64,000 bases of DNA, taken from Sphaerotilus mobilis. Lineage in GTDB: Bacteria; Pseudomonadota; Gammaproteobacteria; Burkholderiales; Burkholderiaceae_C. The notes under the pieces were generated by a model. That model was not told where the DNA came from. It did not search any database and worked only from the letters and a program-made list of their open reading frames with translations. Below, in pieces: positions 22,870 through 34,238 of the stretch (positions are counted from its first letter, which is position 1; every line of letters begins with the position of its first letter). The translations under genes and the position numbers were made by a program. The stretch is from assembly GCF_004216565.1 (NCBI RefSeq), contig NZ_SGWV01000009.1:62001-126000 (forward strand). Direction: 5' to 3'.

Positions 22870-24879
22870 TCAGGCCGCTGCGGTCAGCCAGGCCTGCACC
22901 CGGGCGACCAGCGCCTCGACGGTCAGGCCGAAATGGGCATAGACCGACGGTCCCGGGCCGGACTCGCCGAAGCTGTCCACCCCCAGCGCGTCGACGCAGC
23001 CGTACTGGCGCCAGAAGCGAGAGATGCCCGCTTCAACCCCGAAGCGCGGCAGACGCGCATCGCCCAGCACGGCTTGTTGCCAGCGAGCGTCCTGGCGGTC
23101 GAACACGCTGCTGGACGGCATCGAGACCACGCGCACCGGCACGCCCAGGGCATCGAGGTGCTGTTGCGCCGTCATCGCCAGTCCCAGCTCGGAACCGCTG
23201 GCGATCAGCACGGCGCGGGCGGCGGCACGGTCGCTCAGCACATAGGCGCCGCGGTGGGCCTCGGCCACCTGTTCGGGCGTGCGGGTCTGGGCCGGCAGGT
23301 TCTGGCGGCTCAACAGCAGCGCGCTCGGACGGTCGCGCTGGCCGAGCGCATGCGCCCAGGCCACGGCGGTCTCGGTGGCGTCGCCCGGTCGCCAGACGTC
23401 CAGGTGGGGGATCAGCCGCAGGCTGGCGGCATGTTCGACCGGCTGGTGGGTCGGACCGTCCTCGCCCAAGCCGATGGAGTCGTGGGTGAAGACATGGATG
23501 ACCTGCTGCTTCATCAGCGCGGCCATGCGGATGGCATTGCGGCTGTAGTCGCTGAAGGTCAGGAAGGTGCCGCCATAGGGGATGAAGCCACCGTGCAGCG
23601 CCATGCCGTTCATCGCCGCGGCCATGCCGAACTCACGCACGCCGTAGTGGACGTGACGCCCCTCGAAGGACCCGCCCTTGACCGCGCCGCAGCCCGGGAA
23701 GTCGGTCAGGTTGGAGCCGGTCAGGTCGGCGCTACCACCGATCAGCTCGGGCAAGGCGGGACCCAGCGCGGCCAGCACCTGCTGCGAGGCCTTGCGGCTG
23801 GCAACCGTCTCGCCCTTGAGGGCGACGTCCGTGATGGCCTTGAAGACGACGTCCTCGAAGTGGATCGGGCGGCGGCCGGAAAGGCGGCGCTCCAGTTCCT
23901 CGGCCAGCGCCGGATGGGCGACGCGGTAGTCGGCCAGCCGGGCGGTCCAGTCGCGCTGCTGCGCGGCGCCGCGTGTGCGCAAGTCCCAGGCGTTGCGCAC
24001 GGTCTCGGGGATCTCGAAGGGCGCGTGCGGCCAGCCGATGGCGGCGCGGGTCGCGGCGATCTCCTCGGCGCCGAGCGGCTCGCCGTGTGCCTTGGCGGTG
24101 TTGGCACGCTTCGGGGAGCCCTGGCCGATGCGGGTCTTGCAGATGATCAGCGTCGGCCGCTCGCTGCTGCTGCGGGCCTGCGTGATGGCCGCATCGAGCG
24201 CGGCCACGTCATGGCCGTCCACGGTGCCGATGACGTTCCAGCCGCAGGCCTTGAAACGCAGCGCGGTGTCGTCGGCGAACCAGCCCTGGACGGGGCCGTC
24301 GATCGAGATGCCGTTGTCGTCGTAGAGCGCGATCAGCTTGTTCAGGCCCCAGACGCCGGCCAGCGAAATGGCCTCCTGGCTGATGCCCTCCATCAGGCAG
24401 CCGTCGCCCATGAAGACGTAGGTGCGGTGGTCGACGATGTCGTGGCCCGGCCGGTTGAAGGCCTGCGCCAGCAGCTTCTCGGCCAGCGCCATGCCGACCG
24501 CATTCGCCAGCCCCTGACCGAGCGGGCCGGTGGTCGTCTCGACGCCGGGCGTGATGCCGATCTCCGGGTGGCCCGGCGTGCGGCTGTGCAGCTGGCGGAA
24601 GGCCTTCAGGTCGTCCATCGACAGCGCATGGCCGCTCAGGTGCAGCAGGGCATAGAGCAGCATCGACGCATGGCCGTTGGACAGCACGAAGCGGTCGCGG
24701 TCCGGCCAGCCCGGATCGGCCGGGTTGACACGCAGGTGGCGGCCCCACAGTGCGACGGCCATCTCGGCCATGCCCATCGGCGCGCCGGGGTGGCCGGAGT
24801 TGGCCTTCTGGACGGCATCCATGGCCAGCGCTCGCAGCGCGTTGGCCATGTCGGTGGTGAGGTTCAGCGGGGCGTTCAT
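22870..24879 (-). CDS. cbbT: transketolase
   Basis: A 669-residue transketolase of full length. It has N-terminal thiamine-diphosphate/metal motif GDGCLMEGISQEA, substrate His residues in ANSGHPGAPMG and HGSAFEGRH-like segments, the pyrimidine-domain IGLGEDGPTHQPVEH and a C-terminal domain ending with FGESG. It shuttles two-carbon units in the regenerative Calvin cycle. Start ATG 24879 (MNAPLNLTTDMAN) is preferred to an upstream extension without a match. 120 bp separate it from cbbP. Confidence 0.97.
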   Translation of the reverse strand: MNAPLNLTTDMANALRALAMDAVQKANSGHPGAPMGMAEMAVALWGRHLRVNPADPGWPDRDRFVLSNGHASMLLYALLHLSGHALSMDDLKAFRQLHSRTPGHPEIGITPGVETTTGPLGQGLANAVGMALAEKLLAQAFNRPGHDIVDHRTYVFMGDGCLMEGISQEAISLAGVWGLNKLIALYDDNGISIDGPVQGWFADDTALRFKACGWNVIGTVDGHDVAALDAAITQARSSSERPTLIICKTRIGQGSPKRANTAKAHGEPLGAEEIAATRAAIGWPHAPFEIPETVRNAWDLRTRGAAQQRDWTARLADYRVAHPALAEELERRLSGRRPIHFEDVVFKAITDVALKGETVASRKASQQVLAALGPALPELIGGSADLTGSNLTDFPGCGAVKGGSFEGRHVHYGVREFGMAAAMNGMALHGGFIPYGGTFLTFSDYSRNAIRMAALMKQQVIHVFTHDSIGLGEDGPTHQPVEHAASLRLIPHLDVWRPGDATETAVAWAHALGQRDRPSALLLSRQNLPAQTRTPEQVAEAHRGAYVLSDRAAARAVLIASGSELGLAMTAQQHLDALGVPVRVVSMPSSSVFDRQDARWQQAVLGDARLPRFGVEAGISRFWRQYGCVDALGVDSFGESGPGPSVYAHFGLTVEALVARVQAWLTAAA

Positions 24880-24999
24880 GCGGCGGGTTTCCAGATCGAT
24901 GGACGTGACGGGGCCGGCGCGCGGCGGGCCGCGCACATCGGCAAGACGGAGGAAGTAGGAAGGGGGCGGCGCAGGGTGGCGCAGGGCGCGCCGGGTGGC

Positions 25000-25878
25000 T
25001 CAGTCCATGAGCCTGCGCTTGCGCTCCATCATTCGCCAGATGAAGGGCGTGAAGATGAGCTGCATGGCCAGCTCCATCTTGCCGCCCGGCACCACCACGG
25101 TGTTGGCGCGCGACATGAAGCTGTCGTTGATCATGTTGAGCAGGTAGGGAAAGTCGATGCCCTTGGGGTTGGCAAAGCGGATCACGCAGATGCTTTCATC
25201 GGGCGACGGGATGTCGCGGGCGATGAAGGGGTTGCTGGTGTCCACGCAGGGCACACGCTGGAAGTTCACATGGGTGTGGGCGAACTGCGGGCAGATGTAG
25301 TTCACGTAGTCGGGCATCCGGCGCAGGATGGTGTCGGTCACCGCCTCGGTGCTGTAGCCGCGCTGCTTCTTGTCGCGCCAGAGCTTCTGGATCCATTCCA
25401 GGTTGATCACCGGCACCACGCCGATCAGCAGGTCCGGGTGACGGGCGATGTTGACCTCGGGCGTGACGACCGCGCCGTGCAGGCCCTCGTAGAACAGCAG
25501 GTCGGTGCCCTTGGGGATCTCCTCCCAGGGCGTGAACGTGCCGGGGTTCTGCTGGTAGGGCGCGGCCTCCTCGGCGTCATGCAGGTACTTGCGGCGCATG
25601 CCGGTGCCGGTCTCGCCGTAGGTGCGGAACAGCTGCTCGATCTCGGCGAACAGGTTGTTCTCCGGCCCGAAGTGGCTGAAGTTGCGATTGCCCTCGCGCT
25701 CGGCCTCGGCCTGGCGCTTCTTCATTTCCAGCCGGTCGTAGCGGTGGAAGCTGTCGCCTTCGATGACGGCGGCGGACACCTTCTCGCGCCGGAAGATGTT
25801 CTCGAAGGTCCGCGTCACGGACGTGGTGCCGGCACCGGACGAGCCGGTGATGGCGATGATCGGATGGCGTTCGGACAT
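25000..25878 (-). CDS. cbbP: phosphoribulokinase
   Basis: A 292-residue bacterial-type (class I) phosphoribulokinase. It has a P-loop variant GSSGAGTTSV (residues 11-20), SFHRYDR (catalytic Asp region), FYEGLHG (Walker B) and the C-terminal GGKMELAMQLI. It makes ribulose-1,5-bisphosphate with ATP and is specific to the Calvin cycle. ATG 25878 is preceded by AGGAG 6 bases away. A longer frame to 26124 overlaps cbbF and is rejected. Confidence 0.97.
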   Translation of the reverse strand: MSERHPIIAITGSSGAGTTSVTRTFENIFRREKVSAAVIEGDSFHRYDRLEMKKRQAEAEREGNRNFSHFGPENNLFAEIEQLFRTYGETGTGMRRKYLHDAEEAAPYQQNPGTFTPWEEIPKGTDLLFYEGLHGAVVTPEVNIARHPDLLIGVVPVINLEWIQKLWRDKKQRGYSTEAVTDTILRRMPDYVNYICPQFAHTHVNFQRVPCVDTSNPFIARDIPSPDESICVIRFANPKGIDFPYLLNMINDSFMSRANTVVVPGGKMELAMQLIFTPFIWRMMERKRRLMD

Positions 25879-25945
25879 GCTGTCTCCTGCGATTTGATTC
25901 GATGCTTGAAGGGCGAGGTCTGATCCCGCGACCGCTGTGGGCCGG

Positions 25946-27046
25946 TCAATTCCTGAAAAGCGAACGCTCGGCGAACAGCGGCGTGTTGAAGTCGTTCTTG
26001 ACCGGCTCGTGGTGGTAGCGCTCGATGCGCTCGACCTCGTTGCGGGAGCCGAACACCAGGCCGATGCGCTGATGCAGCGAGCTCGGCACCACGCCCAGCA
26101 TCGGCTGGCGACCGGTCGATGCACGGCCCCCGGCCTGTTCCATGATGAAGCCGATCGGGTTGGCCTCGTAGAGCAGCCGCAGCCGGCCGGGCTTGCTCGG
26201 GTCCTTGGTGTCGCGCGGGTACATGAAGACGCCGCCGCGCATCAGGATGCGGTGGGCCTCGGCCACCATGCTGGCGATCCAGCGCATGTTGAAGTCCTTG
26301 CCACGCGGGCCCGTCGCACCGGCCAGGCATTCGTCGACATAGCGCTTGACCGGCGGCTCCCAGAAGCGGCTGTTGGACGCGTTGATCGCGAACTCGCGCG
26401 TGTCGGGTGGCACCTGGATGTCGGGGTGCGTCAGCACGAACTCGCCCAGGTTGGGGTGCAGCGTGAAGCCGGCCACGCCATTGCCCACGCTGAGCACCAG
26501 CATCGTGGTCGGACCATAGAGCGCATAGCCGGCGGCCACCTGGGTTGCGCCGGGTTGCAGGAAGTCGGCCTCGACCACATCGCGGCCGCTGGCGATCACG
26601 TCATCGGGCGCACGCAGGATCGAGAAGATGCTGCCCACCGACACGTTGACGTCGATGTTGCTGGAGCCGTCCAGCGGATCGAACACCAGCAGGTACTTGC
26701 CACGCGGGTACTGGGCGGGGATCTGGGACGGCTGTTCCATCTCCTCCGAGGCCATGCCCGCCAAGTGCCCGGCCCACTCGTTCATGCGCACGAAGACGTC
26801 GTTGCTGAGCACGTCGAGCTTCTTCTGGACCTCGCCCTGGACGTTGACCGCACCACCTTGCGCCGCATCGACCGACGCGTCACCCATGACGCCACCGAGT
26901 TCACCGAAGGCCACCGAACGGGCGATGGACTTGCACGCCAGCGCCACCTCCAGCAGCAAGGCGTTGAGGTCGCCGCTGGCGGACGGGAAACGGCGGCGCT
27001 GCTCGATCAGGTACTGCGTCAGCGTCGAACGGTTGGAAAGGCTCAT
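25946..27046 (-). CDS. cbbF: fructose-1,6-bisphosphatase class I
   Basis: A 366-residue FBPase. Metal site [17 protein letters not shown], substrate region [12 protein letters not shown] and the C-terminal [15 protein letters not shown] are all present. It dephosphorylates fructose- (and probably sedoheptulose-) bisphosphate. It is placed between cbbX and cbbP. The 73-bp gap to cbbX contains a G-rich quadruplex-like tract. Confidence 0.97.
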   Translation of the reverse strand: MSLSNRSTLTQYLIEQRRRFPSASGDLNALLLEVALACKSIARSVAFGELGGVMGDASVDAAQGGAVNVQGEVQKKLDVLSNDVFVRMNEWAGHLAGMASEEMEQPSQIPAQYPRGKYLLVFDPLDGSSNIDVNVSVGSIFSILRAPDDVIASGRDVVEADFLQPGATQVAAGYALYGPTTMLVLSVGNGVAGFTLHPNLGEFVLTHPDIQVPPDTREFAINASNSRFWEPPVKRYVDECLAGATGPRGKDFNMRWIASMVAEAHRILMRGGVFMYPRDTKDPSKPGRLRLLYEANPIGFIMEQAGGRASTGRQPMLGVVPSSLHQRIGLVFGSRNEVERIERYHHEPVKNDFNTPLFAERSLFRN

Positions 27047-27080
27047 GGACGTCTCCTCGGGTCGTTGTCGTTGTGGTGTC

Positions 27081-27111
27081 GGGTCGGGGGCTCAGGGGTC
27101 GGGGTCAGGGG
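27081..27111 (+). other. G-quadruplex-forming motif between cbbX and cbbF
   Basis: Five runs of three to five G (27081-27083, 27086-27090, 27095-27098, 27101-27104, 27108-27111) are separated by loops of 2-4 nt. This satisfies the usual quadruplex rule on the plus strand, the template strand for the operon. Confidence 0.6.
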
Positions 27112-27119
27112 ATCAAGGA

Positions 27120-28112
27120 TCAGGGCTGGGTCTGGAACACGCGGCTGGCGCGGATGTCGGCCACCTCCAGCGTGCACAGGTCGGCCTCGTCGAGGTGCCG
27201 GTCGCGCTGCGCGAACAGGCGGCTGGCCTGGCGCAGCCGGGCCCGGTCCAGCGCATTGCGCACGCTGCGGGCGTTGGCGAAATGGGGCTGTTGGGTGCGC
27301 CGTTGCAAGTAGGCGTCGAAGGCCTCGCGGGCGCCCTCTCCCCAGCGGTAATGCTGGGCGTCGAGCATGTGGCCGCTGATGTCGAGCAGCTCGTCGACGC
27401 TGTAGTCGGGGAAGTCGAGGTGATGCGCGATGCGCGAGCTCACGCCCGGGTTGGACTGGAAGAAGGTGTCCATGCGGTCCTTGTAGCCCGCCAGGATCAC
27501 GACCAGGTCGTCGCGCTGGTTCTCCATCACCTGCAGCAAGATCTCGATGGCTTCCTGTCCGTAGTCGCGCTCGTTCTCGGGCCGGTAGAGGTAATACGCC
27601 TCGTCGATGAAGAGCACGCCGCCCATGGCCTTCTTCAGCACTTCCTTGGTCTTGGGCGCCGTGTGACCGATGTACTGGCCCACCAGGTCGTCGCGCGTCA
27701 CCGCCACCAGATGGCCCTTGCGGCAATGGCCCAGGCGCTGAAGGATCTCGGCCATGCGCATCGCCACGGTCGTCTTGCCTGTGCCCGGATTGCCCGTGAA
27801 GCACATGTGCAGGCTGGGGGCCTGCGCGGCCAGCCCGAGGTTGCGCCGCAAGCGGTCGATCACCAGCAGCGCGGCGATGTCGCGGATGCGTTGCTTGACC
27901 GGCGCGAGGCCCACCAGGTCACGGTCGAGCAGGTCCATGACCGACTCGACCTGGCTGTGCGCCAGCACCTCGGCGACGCTGCGAGCGCGCGACAGCGGGT
28001 CGCCATCGGTGTCGGCCACGGTTCCGGCAACGGTCCCGGTCACGGGGTTCTTCGAGGGCGCGTCGGCCAGCGGGGCACGCTGGCCGGGGATCGCGTAGAG
28101 CGGCGTGTTCAT
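27120..28112 (-). CDS. cbbX: red-type RuBisCO activase
   Basis: A 330-residue AAA+ ATPase. Walker A is in [15 protein letters not shown], Walker B in [12 protein letters not shown], and the pore-loop segment YIGHTAPKT lies between them. CbbX pulls on the RuBisCO large-subunit C-terminus to release inhibitory sugar phosphates. It occurs only with red-type enzymes and fits the form IC-like CbbL here. ATG 28112 has GGAG 6 bases before it. The alternative two codons earlier does not. The first 45 residues are low-complexity. Confidence 0.97.
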   Translation of the reverse strand: MNTPLYAIPGQRAPLADAPSKNPVTGTVAGTVADTDGDPLSRARSVAEVLAHSQVESVMDLLDRDLVGLAPVKQRIRDIAALLVIDRLRRNLGLAAQAPSLHMCFTGNPGTGKTTVAMRMAEILQRLGHCRKGHLVAVTRDDLVGQYIGHTAPKTKEVLKKAMGGVLFIDEAYYLYRPENERDYGQEAIEILLQVMENQRDDLVVILAGYKDRMDTFFQSNPGVSSRIAHHLDFPDYSVDELLDISGHMLDAQHYRWGEGAREAFDAYLQRRTQQPHFANARSVRNALDRARLRQASRLFAQRDRHLDEADLCTLEVADIRASRVFQTQP

Positions 28113-28155
28113 CGGCAACTCCGGGCAGAGGCCTCACGGCCTCCACCGCTGGGCA

Positions 28156-28590
28156 TCAATAGCGCTGGGTCTCGGGACGGTCGGTCGCGTAGCTGTGCAC
28201 CGTGTAGCGCATCGAGCGGCCGTTGATCTCCTGGCGCACCAGGCCGAAGCCGGGCTCGCTCGGCGGCCGGTTGACGATGAAGCTCATCGTGATGGTCTCG
28301 ACGCCACGGGTCGAATCGAAGGCCATCAGGCGGATGTAGTGCTTCGGGAAGGTGGCCCGGCACTGCTGCAGTTCGAGCAGCACGCCGGCGGCGTCCTGCA
28401 GGTCGAACATCGGCATGCCGAACATCTCCCAGTAGGTGTTGCGCGGGTGCGGGTCGTCGGTGTACTCGACGCTCCAGGCATAGCCCTTGTCCAGTCCGTA
28501 CTGGATCTGCATCGCGATCTCGTCGTCGGTCAGATCGGGCAGGAAGCTGAACTGGCCTTGCGTGATGCGGCCGGTCGGGTTGGTCATCAT
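28156..28590 (-). CDS. cbbS: RuBisCO small subunit (red type)
   Basis: A 144-residue small subunit. It carries [20 protein letters not shown] and [19 protein letters not shown], and a long C-terminal beta-hairpin extension ([17 protein letters not shown]...) that is diagnostic of form IC/ID small subunits. It is downstream of cbbL with a 103-bp gap holding a structured repeat. The first two codons are both ATG, so the true start may be 28590 or 28587. Confidence 0.96.
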   Translation of the reverse strand: MMTNPTGRITQGQFSFLPDLTDDEIAMQIQYGLDKGYAWSVEYTDDPHPRNTYWEMFGMPMFDLQDAAGVLLELQQCRATFPKHYIRLMAFDSTRGVETITMSFIVNRPPSEPGFGLVRQEINGRSMRYTVHSYATDRPETQRY

Positions 28591-28633
28591 GGCGGCAGGT
28601 CTCCAAGTCGGTTGAGCGAGGACGGCACGCGGT

Positions 28634-28693
28634 GATCCGGCTTGGCCGGTCCTGGCGTGAGCCCCCTCGGGGGGTGGCGCAGACGCGTGAGCG
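28634..28693 (-). repeat. structured intergenic repeat, copy 2 (between cbbL and cbbS)
   Basis: It shares GATCCGGCTTGGCCGGTCC, a GCCCCC/GGGGGG hairpin, GCGTCAAGCC and a closing GGGG block with the copy at 5613-5693. A second hairpin GACGC-gtga-GCGTC is at 28682-28695. Like copy 1 it follows a stop codon inside an operon. Confidence 0.65.
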
Positions 28694-31256
<2,563 letters not shown>

Positions 31257-31270
31257 CAGGAGGGCCGCGA

Positions 31271-32122
31271 TCAGCGCCCGATCTCGCGCACCACGCGCAG
31301 CCCGGTGCCGTTCTCGTTGCCGGCCCACAGGCCGCTGCGGAAGGCCGAGCGCAGATCGCTGGCGCGGTCGTACCAGCTGCCGCCGCGCAGCACGCGGCGA
31401 TCGCCCTGGCTGCAGTCCTTCAGCCAAGGCCGGCCATCGCGCGGGGCGCCGCGGTAGTCCTCATGCCAGCAGTCGGCCGTCCACTCCAGCACGTTGCCGT
31501 GCACCTCGTGCAGGCCCCAGGCATTGGCCGGCAGGCTGCCGACCGGCACGGTGCGCTGGCGGTCCACGCCGCGCACGCTGCCGTTGTACGTGAAGCCGCC
31601 GGCCATGTTGGCGATCGACGGATCGATGCGCTCACCCAGCCCGAACGGCGTGCTCGTGCCGGCGCGGGCGGCGTATTCCCACTCGGCCTCGCTGGGCAGG
31701 CGGTAGCGCTGGCCGGTGCTGCGGGAAAGCCAGTCGACATAGGCCTGCGCCATCTCGAAGGTGATGCGTATGGCCGGCCGTTCGCCACGTCCCCAGCCTT
31801 GATCGCGCGGCTGGGCCGGACAGCCGCCAGCCGCCACGCAGGCGTCCCATTGCGCGAAGGTGACCTCATGCTGGCCGATCGCGTAGGCACGCAGCGTGAC
31901 CCGGCGGCGCGGCCCTTCGTCCGGGTGACGACCCGGTTCCGTCTCGGGCGAACCCATCATGAACGACCCGGCCGGCACGGTGATCAGCCAGGGGCAGCGC
32001 GGTTCCTCGCAGTCGCGCCACGGGGCCGTCGCGGCCAGAACCGGGACGGAGACCGGGAACAGCCACAGGCACAAGCCCAGACGGCGGGCGAGCGAGGACA
32101 GGTTCAGGCTCGGCAACGCCAT
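31271..32122 (-). CDS. periplasmic formylglycine-generating-enzyme-like (SUMF1) protein
   Basis: A 283-residue protein with a signal peptide (about 1-31) and one SUMF1/FGE-sulfatase domain. It contains VPAGSFMMGSPETEPGRHPDEGP, HEVTFAQWDACV, YRLPSEAEWEYAARAG, NAWGLHEVHGNVLEWTAD and RVLRGGSWYD. This fold is used for formylglycine formation but also for many other roles. Here it sits in a three-gene set with a TlpA-like thioredoxin and a SoxH-like metallohydrolase next to sox genes, so a sulfur-oxidation accessory role is likely. It converges with cbbR. Confidence 0.85.
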   Translation of the reverse strand: MALPSLNLSSLARRLGLCLWLFPVSVPVLAATAPWRDCEEPRCPWLITVPAGSFMMGSPETEPGRHPDEGPRRRVTLRAYAIGQHEVTFAQWDACVAAGGCPAQPRDQGWGRGERPAIRITFEMAQAYVDWLSRSTGQRYRLPSEAEWEYAARAGTSTPFGLGERIDPSIANMAGGFTYNGSVRGVDRQRTVPVGSLPANAWGLHEVHGNVLEWTADCWHEDYRGAPRDGRPWLKDCSQGDRRVLRGGSWYDRASDLRSAFRSGLWAGNENGTGLRVVREIGR

Positions 32123-32123
32123 C

Positions 32124-32639
32124 TCAGGTCCGTGTCCACTTGATCAGGCCCATCACGTCGTCCTCGGCCATCTCGCCGGGGATGACCTCGCGCAGCACGC
32201 CGCTGCGGTCGATCACGCAGGTCAGCGGGACGATGCGGCGCTCGCTCAGGGCCGCATGCAGCGGCGCGGCGTCCAGGGTGGCGTCCAGCGATGGCGCGAG
32301 CCGGCTCAGGTAGTCGCGCACCGGTTCGGCGCTGCGGTCATGGGCGGCCAGGATGACGCGCAACGGCGCCTCGGGGTGAGCCCGCACCAGACGCTCCAGG
32401 CGCGGGTTGTGGCGCTTGCAGTAGGCGCAGCCGGTGTCGAAGAAGACGACGACGGTGGCGATGCCCTGCAGCGTCCCGGCATCGACCCGGCGGCCATCGG
32501 TCAGGGTGACGCTCGGCCAGTTCACCCGCTCGCCGCGCGGCGTCGGGGCGGCGCGCAAGGCCGGTGACAGGCCACCCAGCAACAGGCCGGTGGTGACACC
32601 GACCAGGCGTCGGCGTTTGGGGTCGAGGACTGCGGGCAT
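32124..32639 (-). CDS. periplasmic TlpA/SoxW-like thioredoxin
   Basis: A 171-residue protein with a signal sequence (about 8-31) and a thioredoxin fold carrying a CAYC redox pair (FFDTGCAYCKRHNPRLE, about 70-73) and the cis-Pro region VPLTCVID. It is one base upstream of the SUMF1-like gene. SoxW-type thioredoxins keep SoxY and related sulfur carriers reduced. No soxV/ccdA partner is seen in the window. Confidence 0.8.
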   Translation of the reverse strand: MPAVLDPKRRRLVGVTTGLLLGGLSPALRAAPTPRGERVNWPSVTLTDGRRVDAGTLQGIATVVVFFDTGCAYCKRHNPRLERLVRAHPEAPLRVILAAHDRSAEPVRDYLSRLAPSLDATLDAAPLHAALSERRIVPLTCVIDRSGVLREVIPGEMAEDDVMGLIKWTRT

Positions 32640-32689
32640 CGTTCGTCCGGATCAGGGCCAGCGGGCCGCCAACAAAGGGCTGTGCCGGC

Positions 32690-33724
32690 TCAGCGGGCCT
32701 CCTGCTCCATCAGCAGGTAGGTGTTGTAGGCGTTCATGCGGTTGACCGCGCCGAACAGCGGGAGTTTCTCAAAACGGGCCCAGTTCACGCGTGCATAGGC
32801 CTCGTCGAAGGGCTCCAGATTGGTCGCCGCCTCTGCCATCGCGTCGCGCAGGTAGCGCAGGTAGTCGCGGGTCGTGGCCAGGTCGCTGCGGGGGTCGTTC
32901 GAGACCGGGCCGTGCCCCGGCACCACCACCTTCGGATCGAAGGCCAGCATGCGGTCCAGCGCGACGATCCAGGCCTTGCTGTCGGCCAGTCCGACATAGG
33001 GCACACGCTGGCGGAACACCAGGTCGCCGCTGAACAGCACGCTGCGGGCGGGCACCGAGACGATCAGGTCCTCGGGCGTGTGGGCCGGACCTGCGTGCCG
33101 CACGACGAAGTCGGTGCCGCCGATGTGCAAGGTCACGTCCTCGTCGTGACCGCCCTCGCCCAGCCAGAGGTCGGGCGCTTCGATCCGGGTGTGCTCGTCG
33201 ATCCAGGGGAACAGCTCCTCGCGGCTGGCCTCGAGCCGCCGCACCGCCGTCTCCGAGCCGATGTAGTCGCGCGCCCGGGCATGTGCCACCAGACGGGCGC
33301 CCGCGTCCCGGAACACCTGCAGGCCGTAGATGTGGTCAGCGTGGTAGTGCGTGACGATGACCGTGTGGATCGGCAGCGGCGTGATCTCGCGGATGCGCTC
33401 GATCAGCCGCTGGGCCAGCGCAGGCGAGCCCAGCGCATCGATCACGACCACGCCGGTGTCGGTCAGGACGATCCCGGCGTTGGAGATGAAGTTCTGGTTG
33501 GCCGCCGACCCCATGGCCGACTCGCCCTGGACGAACCAGACCCGGTCGGCCACTGGCTGCAGCGGCATGTCGGGCGCCCCTGCCGCAGCGGCCGGGGGCA
33601 GGCTCGCGCCCAGCAACCCGGCTGTCGTGGCGATGGCGGCGCCGGCCAATCGGACGAGCCGACTTGCGCGTCCAACGTGGCCACGCAAGGATTGCAGGAA
33701 GCTGACGCGATCAGGATGATTCAT
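32690..33724 (-). CDS. SoxH-like metallo-beta-lactamase-fold hydrolase
   Basis: A 344-residue exported protein (signal about 15-45). It carries the zinc motif THYHADH (about residues 162-168), FSGDLVF and VVPGHGPVSND. This matches the SoxH/quinoprotein-associated metallohydrolase family common in sox loci; its exact reaction is not established. ATG 33724 gives a proper signal peptide; 22 residues of upstream frame lie over the operator at 33761 and are rejected. Divergent from the sulfide dehydrogenase pair. Confidence 0.85.
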   Translation of the reverse strand: MNHPDRVSFLQSLRGHVGRASRLVRLAGAAIATTAGLLGASLPPAAAAGAPDMPLQPVADRVWFVQGESAMGSAANQNFISNAGIVLTDTGVVVIDALGSPALAQRLIERIREITPLPIHTVIVTHYHADHIYGLQVFRDAGARLVAHARARDYIGSETAVRRLEASREELFPWIDEHTRIEAPDLWLGEGGHDEDVTLHIGGTDFVVRHAGPAHTPEDLIVSVPARSVLFSGDLVFRQRVPYVGLADSKAWIVALDRMLAFDPKVVVPGHGPVSNDPRSDLATTRDYLRYLRDAMAEAATNLEPFDEAYARVNWARFEKLPLFGAVNRMNAYNTYLLMEQEAR

Positions 33725-33760
33725 GCTGTGTTGCTCGCAGGGCAGGCCCAGGAAAACCAC

Positions 33761-33785
33761 TAAATTCGTATGTAGTGATATTCGG
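33761..33785. promoter_or_regulatory. sox-region 25-bp motif, site A
   Basis: It contains AAATTCG, then A two bases on, then TGATATTCG. It lies between the divergent SoxH-like gene and the cytochrome/flavoprotein pair and matches sites B, C and D at ATTCG and TGAT positions. ATTCG occurs twice, 16 bp apart. Confidence 0.6.
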
Positions 33786-33873
33786 AACACTACAGCCCTG
33801 CGGCGCCTGGGTCAATCACGGATCGACCTGGGGTTCCACCCGTCAGAATTCCGAGATGCACCCAGGAGAACCG

Positions 33874-34218
33874 ATGCCTCGAACCCTTCCCCGAACCCTG
33901 GCCAGCGCCCTGACGGGCCTGTTGCTCGCCCTGACCACGCTGTCGGCCCAGGCACAGGCCGCTGGTCGTCCGGCGCCCGAAGCCCTCAAGCTGCGCGCCC
34001 TGGCCGCCACCTGCGCCCAATGCCACGGCACCGATGGCCGCGCGGTGGAAGGCGAGGCGACGATCCGCCTGGCTGGCCTTCCGGCCGACTACCTGCTGAC
34101 GCAGTTGATGGCCTTCCGCAGCGGCCAGCGGCCCGCAACGATCATGCACCAGATCACCAAGGGCTATTCGCAGGAACAGCTGGAGTCGCTGGCCACCTAC
34201 TTCGGAGGCCTGAAGTGA
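33874..34218 (+). CDS. fccA: monoheme cytochrome c subunit of sulfide dehydrogenase
   Basis: A 114-residue protein with a signal peptide (about 1-30) and a single CAQCH heme motif (residues 46-50). A likely Met ligand is in PATIMHQITKGYS. Size and the FccA-type pattern LMAFRSGQRPATIM fit the small cytochrome of flavocytochrome c. It is followed 20 bp on by the flavoprotein subunit. ATG 33874 has AGGAG 5 bases upstream. The ATG at 33856 lacks one. Confidence 0.85.
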   Translation: MPRTLPRTLASALTGLLLALTTLSAQAQAAGRPAPEALKLRALAATCAQCHGTDGRAVEGEATIRLAGLPADYLLTQLMAFRSGQRPATIMHQITKGYSQEQLESLATYFGGLK

Positions 34219-34238
34219 GCGCACGCCCGGAGAACCCC

